A DNA stretch of 64,000 nucleotides from Tolypocladium sp. Sup5 PDA-1. Taxonomy: Eukaryota; Ascomycota; Sordariomycetes; Hypocreales; Ophiocordycipitaceae. The stretch is from assembly GCA_000750105.3 (NCBI GenBank), contig JPHH03000005.1:682001-746000 (forward strand), written 5' to 3'. Below, piece after piece: positions 35,776 through 47,108 of this stretch. The translations under genes and the position numbers were made by a program. Under the pieces are notes generated by a model, which was given only the letters and a program-made list of their open reading frames with translations, ran no database searches and was not told the DNA's origin. The first letter of the stretch is position 1, and each line of letters starts with the position of its first letter.

Positions 35776-38152
35776 ATGGACAAGACGCCCGCCCCCATCT
35801 TCCGAAAGCAGAACCACATACCGTCGTCGGCGCTGCCCTCGTCCTCACCCGCCTTTGGCACGCCCGTCCATCCGCTCAAGCCCTTCAACGTCAACGCCCC
35901 GAAAGCCGCGATCCTCCCCATAATCCTCCCTCCCGCGACGCTGCGCCCGCTCGCCTTCCGCACATTCACCAAGAAGCACTCCCTCACCCTTACGTCTTCG
36001 GCACTGCAAGAGCTTGCCGCTTTCATTGGGCGGCATTGCGGATCGGGATGGCGCGAAGAAGGCTTGGCTGAGAGGGTGCTCGAGGAAGCAGCCCGAAGTT
36101 GGAAGAACCGAAATGGGGGAGTCATCGTGGAGGGCTCCAGCAAGGAGCTGCTTGATATTCTCAAGACGCTGGAGGGAAACATGAGTGGCGGCAAGCTGGT
36201 TGGACCGGGGAGGGGTCTTCCTCGAGGCGACAGCATGTTAGATGCACAGGACGGCGACACATTGAATACGAGACTGGGATTGAGGCCCGCGACACTCTCA
36301 AGAGAGGACAGCAATACCAGCTTCGGAATGTCCGCCCTCGGCGTTCAAGAAGAAGCGGACGATGATGAGGAGACCAAAGACCCGCGCGCGTGGTTGAAGA
36401 TGATAGACGCATATGAGCAACCGAGGCTCGTATACAATGTCGGCAAGAAGCATTTCGAAAGGCATGTGTTTCTCTCTCTCTTGGTTCAGAAGACAATGCT
36501 GACACTTAGCCAGAGAAACCACAAAACCATCGTTGTTACCACCCGCATCCCACAAGACAACCGTCTTCCGCAACCGCTACCACGTCATCCACCAGCGCCT
36601 CCTCCGCAACGAAGCCTTCCAAACGTCCTCCGTCTCATCATCCCGCAAGCAGCCCCTCCAGCGGTCTCTCTCGAACCAACACTCCCTCAAGATCACCCCA
36701 ATAGCAAACATGCTCGGCCGTCACGGCAGCAACCACATGCTTCTAGGCCAGCTGGTCACCCTACCCACCGGAGACATTGCCATCAGCGACCTGACTGGGA
36801 CGATTGCCCTGGACCTCAAGCAAGCGGTTGCTATTCCTGAAGACTCGGCGTGGTTCTGCCCAGGCATGATTGTCCTAGTGGATGGCGTGTATGAAGAAGA
36901 GGAAGAGTCGGTAGGCAAGGGGCTGAGCGGCAGCAGCGGCGTTGGAGGAACGCTGGGTGGCCGGTTTCAGGGGTTCTTCATCGGCCAGCCCCCGTGCGAG
37001 AAGCGAAAAGCGACGCTCGGCATCAGCGGCCCCGACGGTGGGCAGGAGAACACCATCGGTGGAGGATTCGGCTGGATCGACTTCCTCGGCATCGGCAGCG
37101 AGCGCGCTGTGGGAGCAAAGATGCGAAGGCTAGAGCGTCGTCTCCTGCACCCCCCCCCTGAGGACGAGCCCGGCCGCAATCGAGTCGTCATCCTGGGCGA
37201 GGTCAATCTCGACCAGCCGCGCGCTCTGCAGGCATTGCGCAAGATCCTCTCTCTCTACGCCGCCGAGCCCGAGGGAACGTCTCCAGTGAGTTTCGTACTG
37301 ACGGGCAACTTCACACAACAAGCCGTCATGGCCAGGGGCGGCAGCGGCGGTAGCATTGAATACAAGGAATACTTTGACGCCCTGGCCTCGGCACTCTCCG
37401 ACTATCCCACGCTTCTGCAGACATGTACCTTTGTCTTTGTCCCCGGCGACAACGACGGCTGGGTATCGGCCTTTACGGCAGGGGCATCGGTGCCTCTCCC
37501 CAGGAAATCCGTCCCTGACATGTTCACGTCGCGTGTCCGCCGCGCCTTTGCTACTGTCAATGCCGAGGCGGGCAACCACGGGGTGCAGGGCTCGGCTGTC
37601 TGGACGACAAACCCAAGCCGCCTGACGCTCTTTGGCCCCAACCACGAGCTCGTCCTCTTCCGGGACGATCTCTCAGCGCGGTTACGACGTACCTCCGTCA
37701 ACATAAAACGCAAGGACACCTCTCCCGGCGACGAAGAAAACGCCGCCGCTGCCCCAGCACCAACCCCCGACTCCCCACCCCAAGCCCCCGACCCCATGGA
37801 CCTCGACGCCGCAAACCCCGACACGCCCGCCGTGACCGCCGCCCCGCCCCTCACCGAGGACGTCCGCACCGCGCAGAAGCTCGTCAAGACGCTCCTCGAC
37901 CAGGGCTACCTCTCGCCCTTCCGCCAGGCCACCCGCCCCGTGCACTGGGACTACGCCTCGGCGCTGCACCTGTACCCGCTGCCCTCGGCCATGGCGCTCG
38001 TCGACACGACGGCCCCGCCGTTCTGCGTCACCTACGAGGGCTGCCACGTCATGAACCCGGGGAGCCTGCTCGTGCCGGGGCGCAAAGGTGTAGGAAGGTG
38101 GGTCGAGTACGAGGTCGGCCGGCTGGGCAGGCTGCGGGAGTGTACGTTTTGA
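35776..38152 (+). CDS. DPB2: DNA polymerase epsilon subunit B
   Basis: Essential non-catalytic subunit of the leading-strand polymerase; it links the polymerase to the CMG helicase. Exons 35776-36461 and 36514-38152 give 774 aa. The only intron consistent with frame has a GC donor (GAAAG|GCATGT) and a CCAG acceptor. The nearby GT donor would break the frame with every available AG. The C-terminal half is the inactivated phosphoesterase-like domain typical of B subunits (VVILGEVNLDQP, FVLTGNFTQQ, FVFVPGDNDGW). An OB-like part precedes it (LLGQLVTLPTGDIAISDLTG). A low-complexity AP-rich insert lies near residues 600-650. Confidence 0.92.
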
Positions 38153-38747
38153 TGATGCGCGGACATGGACAGGGCGTTTTGGTTTATATGGCTGGCAGAC
38201 TTGGGGCTTTACGTGGATTTGTGTCAGGGCATTATGTATGAAGTCTTGCTTATTACACTCACGCATATCTCTATTTGCACTTACTGGCTGGACGAGCCTG
38301 TACCCCATCTCCTCGTATCCACGTCGCCACGCTATATTTTGGTATACATTGCTGTACTCTGCTGTACTCAGGAGAAAAAGTCAATGCACATGTTGAGACG
38401 GTACAGAGTCCAACGATAAACACATATATGCTGTTGCTGTATTGTCTGAATGTATAACTAAGACGAGAATGTTTAAGGCACTGTAAACCTGCGAGATTAC
38501 AGTTTTGCACTGTTCTGTGAAAGAAATAAAGAGTAAGTAATCATTCTGAATCAGACAAAGATACCCTACCACGTAATTTTGCCTTGCTATTCCTTATTAT
38601 TACTTCTGTTGCTGTCTCCGTCGTCCCTTCCGTCGCTCTCATCGCCCCCTCTTTATTCCAGTCCATCTATTACTATATAAATCAAGCTTGCGGGAAACTA
38701 GCAAGGGAACTGGCACTCAAAGTCTCTAGTCTTTCATTGTAGTCCAG
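38153..38747. other. Intergenic region, start of second accessory island
   Basis: DPB2 3' UTR followed by AT-rich DNA. No gene seen. Confidence 0.45.
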
Positions 38748-40327
38748 TCAGCGGATGGGACGTTGGCATAAGTGCCCGAAGGAGGAAAGACTTACGATTG
38801 CCATGCCATTCGGGCAGTTCTGGGGACCTTTCTCGTCCCAATTATTCCCACCTAGCTTGCATTTAGCCTCACCGTCTGTAGTAGCCGACGTCCAAGACGT
38901 GGTTCCGTAGAAAAACTGAATGTAATCGCCTGTGTGCTCGGCCACGATCGTCAGCGTATCCTTCACGTCTCCCTCCTTCAGCTTGAGGGGGTTCTTGTCG
39001 TTGATGGGCTGGCCTGGCGAGTGCGCCGATCCCGGTGTCGAGTACAGGTTTTGCCCGTCGGGGCTTTGGATCCGGACCGTAGCGTAGAGGTTGGAGTCGG
39101 CGGCCTCACAGGTCCAGACCTCGTTGAGGTTGAGCTTGCAGATGCCTGAGGGGGGGGCTTTCTTGCTAACCATGTCTAACTATTTCTCCCGCCGAGTAAG
39201 GTACGAGCTGGGGTAGAGGGCTTCTTGAATCGGCTGGCCGACTATGAAGCCATCTTCGGCCGCTTGGCCCTCGGGGTCGGGACTTGTACTACCGTCGTCG
39301 GTTACGCCCGACATGTTCAGCCCCATATGGCCATCATTCAGCAATTGGTACGACACCCCAATAGAGTCTGGCCTCGGGCTTGGCTTCAGGGGATAGTTGA
39401 TTTTTTTGTAGACCATGGGAAGGAATGGGTAGTTGCCAATCTTGGTCTCGACGTACTTTGCTAGCGCAAAGCGGCTGAAGTCGTCGTCGTTCCGCTGCAC
39501 CCACCAACCCGTCATCTTCTAGCCCTTCTTGCTTGTCTCCGGCACGAAACGGGCCAAGACCTTGGCGAGTGCTGCCTTATAGGCTTTCACTGGTTTTGTA
39601 GGTCTGCCATCCCTTTCGAGGTCATAGTAGCTAATTTGGACGTCGTAAATCTTGGGGTTAGGGCTGTTCTTGACTGAATCCGCGGCGAGATCTAGATGAA
39701 AGAGCTCGTGAAGGAAGATGGAGGCTTTTTTGGGGGCGGGGTTACTGGGAGAAACCACTAATCAAAATTTAAAAGAACAACGGCCTGTATATACTGAAAA
39801 CTGCGTTCGGGGGGTTTGCGACTAGGGTATTGTGTGGATGTGGTCACGTACGTACCTCGATTGTGGTAGGAGTCCACATCATACTTGACTCTGATATTCC
39901 CATCATTTTTATACTTATTGATTTGATCATCGAGAGAGTCGTGATTGAAGAACTGCGGGCAGAAGTTGATGAATGGGTATTTCTGGTCCCCGCCTTCCAC
40001 TGGATTTTTGGCATAAGCCCCTGTGACGCCGCCTTCCCTGCCACTACAAGATCTGTCAGGGTCATCGCAGCGGGCCTAGATTAGACGCCAGATAGTTAGC
40101 AAGATAGAGTCGTTTGCGACGGAAAATATCGGAAGAATGGCGAAGAAACGGCGGCGAGGGTCGTCGCCCCTTCTTCTGGACGTAACTTGTATCTGTCGAA
40201 TACGGATACACACGCAGGGCAGGTATAAGCTATGACCCTCTCCAAAAGCCTCCCTTCGAGCTTTGACATACCTGGATCCAATTGCTAAAAGGGTTAAAAA
40301 AGCTGACAGGTTCAACAGCTGCCACAT
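38748..40327 (-). pseudogene. Secreted HExxH metalloprotease-like gene with two nonsense codons
   Basis: A multi-exon secreted-type gene in decay. The frame beginning near 40327 has a hydrophobic leader (LLNLSAFLTLLAIG). Next come an exon with FINFCPQFFN and DSLDDQINKYK and, after an intron ending TTGATTAG, an exon with the zinc-protease motif FLHELFHLDLAAD (HExxH plus following D). The same frame then runs through WWVQRNDDDFSRFALAKYV and a C-terminal domain with NLNEVWTCE and YIQFFYGTTSWTS. It is interrupted by in-frame TAG at 39519-39521 and again at 39180-39182. Both TAG codons can arise from CAG by one C-to-T change, as repeat-induced point mutation produces. The first exon join could not be resolved. 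Confidence 0.7.
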
Positions 40328-41078
40328 TCGCCAGGACAGCCTGAATCTGGCCTTGTTGTTCCTTATTCAACGCTAGAGAATTGTTGCTCTTAGTGACTGT
40401 GACTCTCTAATAAGTCTCAACCCCGAAGGGGTTGGTGGCTTTGGGGAGAGGGAAGAAGAAGAGATATCTTTAACCCATGCCCAATCGAAAGGGAACGTGG
40501 AGCCGAACTGGATAGGTCACTTCCCGAAGGGCCATCTTTTGCCGCCCTCTGCAAATATAGCTCCCTCATCCCTAATCCCTGCAGTTGAAACCTACTTTTG
40601 AAACTGCTTTTGAAACCTGCAGTAGATCCTGCAGTTGGCTCTCGAGGTTTTGATGTTACCGTAGCCTTGTAGAAGTTGTAGGGGCTACGTCTTATGCCAG
40701 AGCCAGATTGGATCAGGGTCACGCACTGGACTACGATTGGCTCCCTCATCTTTGCCTCTGCCTTTGCCTTCCCACCCAACAGGTGCGACCGGGGGGGAAG
40801 ATGGCAGCCTGGAGTCCTAGACAATGTCCGCAAGGCGGCATGATTTATTTTCGTCGCCTCGCTTCCGCGGACCATGTCCGTTCTAATTAAAGCAGTTGCC
40901 CGCGAAAGAAGACGCCCTTGACTGCTGGCGCTGGCAAGACGTCATCGGTAGTCGTGACAGGCAAGCCACGTCTTCCCGCACCCCAGAGACTGTCAACGAT
41001 CAAGATACCGCATTTCGCCCGTTGACAACTTGTTCTCAAGTGCTCGAGAGCGCAACACACCCCGGCATTCTAGGAAAC
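40328..41078. other. Intergenic region
   Basis: No convincing gene. The 152-codon minus frame at 40417-40875 lacks recognisable content. Around 40575-40635 short imperfect repeats of CCTGCAGTTGAAAC and TTTTGAAAC occur. A small hairpin (CCCCGAAGGGG) lies near 40420. Confidence 0.4.
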
Positions 41079-41755
41079 ATGGTCGGAGTCAAGACTCAGA
41101 TTCTCGCGGCCCTACTATTGCTTTCGCTGTTCGCCCTCGCTGAACAGGTGCATCCTGACGATGGCACCGAAGTCTATTACGCGGATGGAGGGTCCGAAGT
41201 CTACATAATTCCATCCCACTCCATGAGGTCCAACTTCTTCAATGGGGGACACGGATACCTCGCTGCATACCCATCCATAGGCGGAGTCGTGCTCGCCAAA
41301 CCGTCGGCCGTCGACCTACAATACCTCGGAATAGCTCGCACTCACGACGAAAAGCGGTCCTCAGATCTTGATCCCCGAGAGGAGGATAACCTAGCAGCAC
41401 GCATGCTGCGGCTTGGCGCACATTGGTGGCCCGACTGGGACACGTACGTGAGACACCAAAGTCGGATCGATGGGGGCATCCTCTACGGCTCCACTTCCCT
41501 CCCGAGCTCCAAGTTGGGTACCCGTCGATGGGCGGCGTATGGGTGGCAAAATTCACTCAGGACCAACTTTGGTGGGATGAGGACACCGGGGGGGAAGGGT
41601 GGCTGCCGCGAAGGCCAGATAGTTGGCAAACGAGGATGAGCTACGTCTTGACTATGGATGAGAAGTGCGACGCTATGAAAGATATGGGCGCCGTCTTCTA
41701 CGATGCAGTAGAGGACTGTCCTGACATTGCCAAGTCTGCGGACGAGGGCAGGTAA
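41079..41755 (+). pseudogene. Secreted protein gene with a frameshift
   Basis: The ATG at 41079 opens a clear signal peptide (ILAALLLLSLFALAEQ) followed by an acidic start of the mature protein. Up to about 41490 this frame looks coding (HWWPDWDTYVRHQSRIDGG). After that it degenerates and ends at 41639, while the next frame becomes coding-like (FPPELQVGYPSMGGVWVAK ... EKCDAMKDMGAVFYD) and ends at 41755. No intron of fungal size fits, so a one-base indel near 41490 is likely, either a real mutation or a sequencing error. The motif YPS-I/M-GGV-x-V/L-AK occurs twice, suggesting internal duplication. Family not recognised; the protein looks like a secreted effector-type product. Confidence 0.6.
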
Positions 41756-42642
41756 ATGTTCAAGCCGTTTGGGGAGTTGTTGGAGAAGATGGCCGGCGAT
41801 GCGTATAGAAACCGATAGTACTCGGGCAAATATGATGATGATGATGATGCTGCTGCGGATAGAAACGATGACGGGAGCGATACTAAGAGATGGGGGTGGT
41901 GGAGACCGTTTTGATACAGGTTGAGACGTACGAGCATGCAGCTTGGCACTGGCAGGGTTCATTATCACGTGTAGGTTTATTTCACGGGAGCTTGGTGGAT
42001 GCAAAGGGTTGGGTGCAAAGGGTTTCTATCGGACGCAGGAAGCCTAGGTCAGGAAGGACGCTTACCGAACGGCACGCGGCGGCACCTTCTACAACCCTCC
42101 ATAGGGAGCTCTTGCAAGCTACGACCCGGTCGAGACCCCCGCGGGACTGTCGGATTTCTCTTTCCCTCGGAAGGTCCCTTCCTTCTAGGAGGGACGTGTA
42201 TAGGACGTGAACTAAGAGTACTCGGGGATTTACCCCCGACCGACGGCTCTACCCCATCTATTCCTCGTATTTCTCTATTCCCCTTATTTCCCTCTATTTC
42301 CTCCTATTTCTCTCTATTCCCCCTATTTCCCTCTACTCCCTCTATTCTCTTATTAATCTTATTGCCTATAGAACTATATAGCCGTGACCCCTTCTTCGAT
42401 GACTAACGCTAAAGCCTATAATTCTCATGGTCCTTATATGTTGTCGAGCTCGAATTAGGGCATTTTACGGCGTGGGTAGGTTGAGTCTACAACCTTGTAC
42501 AAGACCAAGGGTGGGAGTACGGCGAGTGGTTCTGGGCCCGATGGCCGTGGTGACAGGGCGAAAGTCGTTTGTATACCGGCATTATCAACATAGTACCTAC
42601 CAGACACATCTTCTCCTTCATATCAAAATCGTGGCTTCGCAC
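41756..42642. other. Intergenic region with repeat copy
   Basis: No gene. A run of ATG/ATGATG trinucleotides lies near 41832. From about 42250 to 42424 is an inverted copy of the dispersed repeat described separately. The rest appears non-coding. Confidence 0.5.
42250..42424 (-). repeat. Dispersed repeat, copy A
   Basis: Read on the minus strand it begins ATTATAGGC near 42424 and passes through GTTAGTCATCGAAGAAG, a CGGCTATATA block and AAGATTAATAAGAG. It then enters a long polypurine tract of GGAATAGAGG-type units. The order and sequence match copy B at 48831-48970 with roughly two-thirds or more identical positions over the first 90 bp by eye. Confidence 0.7.
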
Positions 42643-45600
42643 TCATACATTGCTGTTCTCCTCGTCCGGCCCCGGCCGCTCCATGGCCGCCGCCAATATC
42701 AGTCTCAGATTCTCATCCAGCGACCTCACCGGGTTCCTAGCCCTCTCGGCCGCGACGACAATCAGCAGCGCGAACTCTGGCGGGAAACCCTGGGCCTTAT
42801 AAACCTCCTCGATGTCTAGGTCCGCCTCCCGCATCGTGTCCACGACCTTGAGGCAGTCCTCGTCGGAGACTACACCTCGTTGTATCACCCCCAGGCCCAA
42901 ATCGATCAGGCCCACAGCTGCCTTGACCTGCCTCGCCATGAGGCCTTGGGGGTCGGCATCGCCGAGGATCTCGGCCAACTGCTTCAGGTGGAAGAGCACG
43001 TGGTCAACCTTCATGGCCGCCCCGGCCCTCTTGGCGAGCTCGACGTGCGCCGAGGCGGCGACCTTCCAGTCTCCGCGCCCCAGGCCGTCCTCCAGCTCCC
43101 GCAGAAACTCAGCCGGGTCCTCGGCCCGCCGCATGTAGTCGTCCAGGTCGTTGCGTGGCGGGAAGTACCGCCGCCAGTGCTCGAAGCCCGTCCAGCCAGC
43201 CTCGTGCTGCGCACCGACCATATGCTCGAAGGCGCCCTCAAGGGTCGGAGCGCACAGCCCCCGGACGGCTGCCCGCGCGTCGACCCGGCCCAGCACCTGC
43301 TGCTTGATCAACGGCCAGGCGGCGTGGCGGACGGGCACCCAAGAGGCGACCGCCTTGCGGAACTTGCCCGCGGTCTGGCCGCCCATGAGGTCTTGGAAGG
43401 AGTTGAAGGGCGAGGGCTGGCCGGAGCTGGACGAGTCAAATGTGGAGTCTTGGAAGGCCGACGGGCCGAAGTGTTTAAGCTCGATGGTCTTCATCTTGTC
43501 CCAGGCCGCGTCAGCGCCCGCCTCGTCCTGCTGGAGGAGGAGGAAGACGGCTTGGAAGCGGTAGATCATGGCCTTCCACATAACCTCCTCGTCCCTTATC
43601 GGCCCGTATTTTGCCTCCGAGGCGTCGATGATCGCCACGGCTCGGGTCACGAGCTGCTCGGCCTTTGTCGTGCTCCCCATCCTGTCTAGCACAGACTGCG
43701 AGAGCAGGTGAACGAGCATGTTGAACGCAAAGACATGGAGCTCTGGGTCTACTGCGAACCCACCGATCTTCTCCTGGAAGACGTCCAACAGGGCCTCGGT
43801 GTAGCCCGTCAGCATCTCCTGCTCAGGGGGCGACAAGCCGAGCCGGCTCGGCGGCAGGAAGTAGGCGATGTAGTCCCGCGGCCAGAGGGCCATAGGAATT
43901 GTCGAACCCTGGCGACAGATCATGTCCAGTGCCGAGAGGACGTTGAAAAGCGATCGGCGCATCGTCTCGGCGGACTTTGGCGCGTTCAGCCCCGAGATGC
44001 CGCTCATCATGATGTCCACCATGAAATTGGTCCCCCCCAGCACGCCTACGGCGCGGATGAAGTGCCACGGGATCTCGGTCTGCAGGGACGCTGTGCTCCC
44101 GAACGGGTCGGCTCGTTTCTTCGAGCCCAGGAAGTCGGCCACCTTCATGATGCCCTTGGCCCACAGGGGCGCGCCTCTGTAGGTGTGGCGTTGGCGGCGT
44201 TGGCGGAGATACAACGTGAAAAGGGGGTGCAGCCACTCGACCTTGTCATGTTTCGAGACGTGCCAGGCGCCGATTTCGTTGAGCACCGCGACCATGTTGT
44301 CCATTTTGTAGACCTGGGAAATGCCCGAGTACGCAGCCAGGTCGTGGACGTAGCGGTGCAGACGCAGGGGGCCCTCGACCCAAAAGTCTGCCAGGCCGCA
44401 GAACGAGTCTTGGTACTCGTTGAAACGCTCGTAGACCGTCTTCAAGATGACTATAAAGCTGAAATCTGTATTGCCTGTCAGCGAGCGGTAGTTCAGGTTG
44501 ATATTTCCGACATGGATGGCTTTGAACGTCTCTTCAAGAGAGGTTTGGGTGCCTGTGAACGTCGGAAGAGCTAGCTTGATTGCCAATGGAATGCGTTGGA
44601 GTAAGTTGATGATGTGAACGAGGAAGTCGAGATCACGGGAGCTTCGCTTTGCCGGGCTGAAGCCATTGCGCCGCAGAACAGACTCGGCGAAAGTGAGGGC
44701 GGCCGACAACTCCAGCCCTGCAAGCTCAAAGTATTCCGGGGCTACCAGGGGCTGAGGGCAACGATCTTCCCACCAGTCCTTCCCCAATCTTGACGTGAGG
44801 ATGAATGTGACCTTTCTGCCCGTCTTTTTGCGAGCTTCGGAGTCGGTGAGCTTGCGCAAAAGCGACACGATAGCTTCCACCATCGGGCCGAGGCCCCCTG
44901 TGAAGCACTTGTTGAAGATTTCCTGGATCCCATCGAGCAAAACAATCGCATTCCGCCACCCCGGCAGAGGATCGCCGGTGCCAGAGATACCGGCCTTCAG
45001 ATATGACATGGGAACCTCAAGATCCTTGGCAACCTGGGAGGCGACCCAGTTGGTATCGACTCCTGCGGCCGAAAGACAATCGAGCAGGCTCACAACACTG
45101 AATTTGTCGAAGAACTGAGTGCTCTTCCAGAGGTCAAACGCGTACTTTACGAATTCTGTCTTACCAACTCCAGCGGAGCCGTGGAGGAGGACCACGCTTG
45201 ACTCGCCGACGACTTCCTCGAGACGTAGGAGATCGTAGTCTCTGCCGATGATACGACCGTCTTTGGCAGGGGTGCTCCTAATAATTGGGCTGGCTCTCGC
45301 TGGGCTTGCTCGTCGACTATTTCCGAACGAGACGTCCTGGTTGGAGAGGTACGACACCGGGATGAACCAGTCTTGAACCTGCAGCTCAAGACCGAACCGG
45401 CCCTTGCGCACTGCCTGTTCCTTCAGATGCCTTCTTGACTCTGTTGCCGCAGCCGATATTGGTAGTCCCCGACAGAGCAGCGCTTCATAGAAAGACCAGA
45501 AGAAGGGATCGATACTACTGCTTGGGAATTTGTACGACATGGCCAATATGTTACTGACGCCCTTGTGCAAAAAGGTCATTGCCAGGTTGGCTTGTAAACC

Positions 45601-46692
45601 ATGGTCAGCACGTGCGGACTCGCACGAGTTGAGGATGGCGCATTTTATGCCGTGTTCGACCAACACCTTGGCCACGGAGTCTGCTGGTATTGGCTTGGGC
45701 TTCGAGGAAGACTCCGGCGAGGCAAAATGGAGCCACGCTGTCTCAACACTACGGTATTTGTCAGTATAGGGGGAATATAGAGAATAGGAGAATAGAGGTA
45801 AATAAGAGGAATAGAGAGAGATGGAGAGAATAATAGAAATAGAGGGAATAGTCGGGCTAATGAAAAGGCTGTATTTCTTCGTTTACCTTTTTCTTCCCGC
45901 GAGCCTTCGCTTGGCAACGCTCCCATGCATATCCAGATGGACGAAGTGGTAGAATCCCGCTCCGCGGCTGTCTGTCGAGACCCGGAGGTGTTTTTTGAAA
46001 GAATCAAACGTTCCCGGCCTGACCACCTCCACGTTCAGTCGAGGTGCCTCGGGAGACTGCTGGAGGGCCTTTTGCATGGCAAGGAGAAGGTCGAGGGATG
46101 CGAACGGATGGACGTCCTGGTAGGCAGTGGGGTTGATCTGGGTGCTTCTTGCAACCACAACCAAGACATTCACGGACTCGGAGACTTGAGTCGAGGATGC
46201 GAGTACATCGCCGTCGGTCTCTGGTGCCTGTGACGAGAACCGACGGACCGTGACCTGTTTGAAGAATCCGGACCACAGGTCTAGTTGTTCGAGGAGCTCC
46301 CAGTTGAGCGCTTGCAGCGATACGGACGAGCGCTCGTCATCGATGTGGCCGTCACAGACGTCGATGGCGAGGGAATGGCCTTCATCAACCAGCGGGTCCC
46401 GTTTCTGGAAAAGGCCGCCGAGGCCCAGCTGCCGGTGCAGCTCTTTGGCATATCTGTTGATGGAGGCGGCCACCGCGTGTGCCTTGTCCGACTCGAACGG
46501 CTCCTGGGCTGCGTATTGTTCCAGATACCAACGTAGATCCGCATGTTCGGCCTGGGAGAAGGGATCCAGCAGCCTCAGCGGTCCACCAACGGATTTGCCG
46601 TCGAGGGCCACCTGGACCATGAAGCCGTCTTCATAGTTGCCACTTCCAAACGCTTTTACAATCTTCAAATGCCTCTCTTGAGCATCGTCCAT
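42643..46692 (-). CDS. CHAT-domain (caspase-like) STAND NTPase, NLR-like
   Basis: Two exons, 46692-45887 and 45748-42643, give 1303 aa. Residues ~1-320 are a CHAT protease module: FVHLDMHG supplies the catalytic histidine (H256) and AILNSCESA the catalytic cysteine (C311). After a linker comes a STAND NTPase: GRDYDLL, Walker A GSAGVGKT (459-466), Walker B IVLLDG (~537-542), a sensor-like ILTSR and a PLA motif (RIPLAIKLALP). The C-terminal half is long and helix-rich with no clear TPR, ankyrin or WD repeats. The layout of protease effector, NTPase switch and helical sensor is that of an NLR-like receptor. The gene is divergent from a gasdermin-like gene 416 bp away. Its only intron (138 bp) holds repeat sequence. 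All visible catalytic and nucleotide-binding residues are intact. Confidence 0.85.
45775..45855 (+). repeat. Dispersed repeat, copy C (polypurine part), inside an intron
   Basis: GGAATATAGAGAATAGG-type purine sequence filling most of the single intron of the CHAT-NTPase gene. It matches the polypurine part of copies A and B only. It makes this intron more than twice the length typical for the window. Confidence 0.55.
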
Positions 46693-47108
46693 CCTATTGG
46701 CAACTAAATGAGCAAGGCCGAGGCGTGTTTAGTATGTCGATGACGACGCAAGGGTTTGATGGAGAGAAGAAGGAGCAAATGCTTGGGTTTTGGGCGCAAC
46801 TTCGCAAGTGAGCTGAATCGACAGAGCTGAACGGCCATTTGCGAGCTGAAGCCTCTCAGCCGCGATCTTTGGTGTGGATGCGGAACCAATCAACACCTGT
46901 GAGGCTTCTTGAAACTCAGCCCCAAACCCCCTGCTTGGAGTTGGTTGGCAGATGAAAGAGAAAAGACCATCCCTCTCGCTCCCGCCGGGCCGGTCCTAGT
47001 CCTTGCCGCCAAATCGATGGAATGCCCAACTTGAGGCATCCATTTCCACGCCGGGTTCCGGCGCCTCACTCACACTCACGCGGAGGGGAGCAAACACATT
47101 GCGCCGCC
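46693..47108. promoter_or_regulatory. Shared divergent promoter of the CHAT-NTPase / gasdermin-like pair
   Basis: The two start codons are 416 bp apart and point away from each other, so both promoters lie here and could be co-regulated. I do not recognise a specific factor-binding site or a clear TATA box. Confidence 0.5.

Noticed and set aside
40417..40875. 152-codon minus-strand frame in the second accessory island
   Set aside because: No signal peptide, domain or splice context, and rich in S/R/K/P. Insufficient to call a gene.
43708..44574. 288-codon plus-strand frame opposite the CHAT-NTPase gene
   Set aside because: Antisense shadow; the minus strand carries the Walker and CHAT motifs and a single frame of over 1000 codons.
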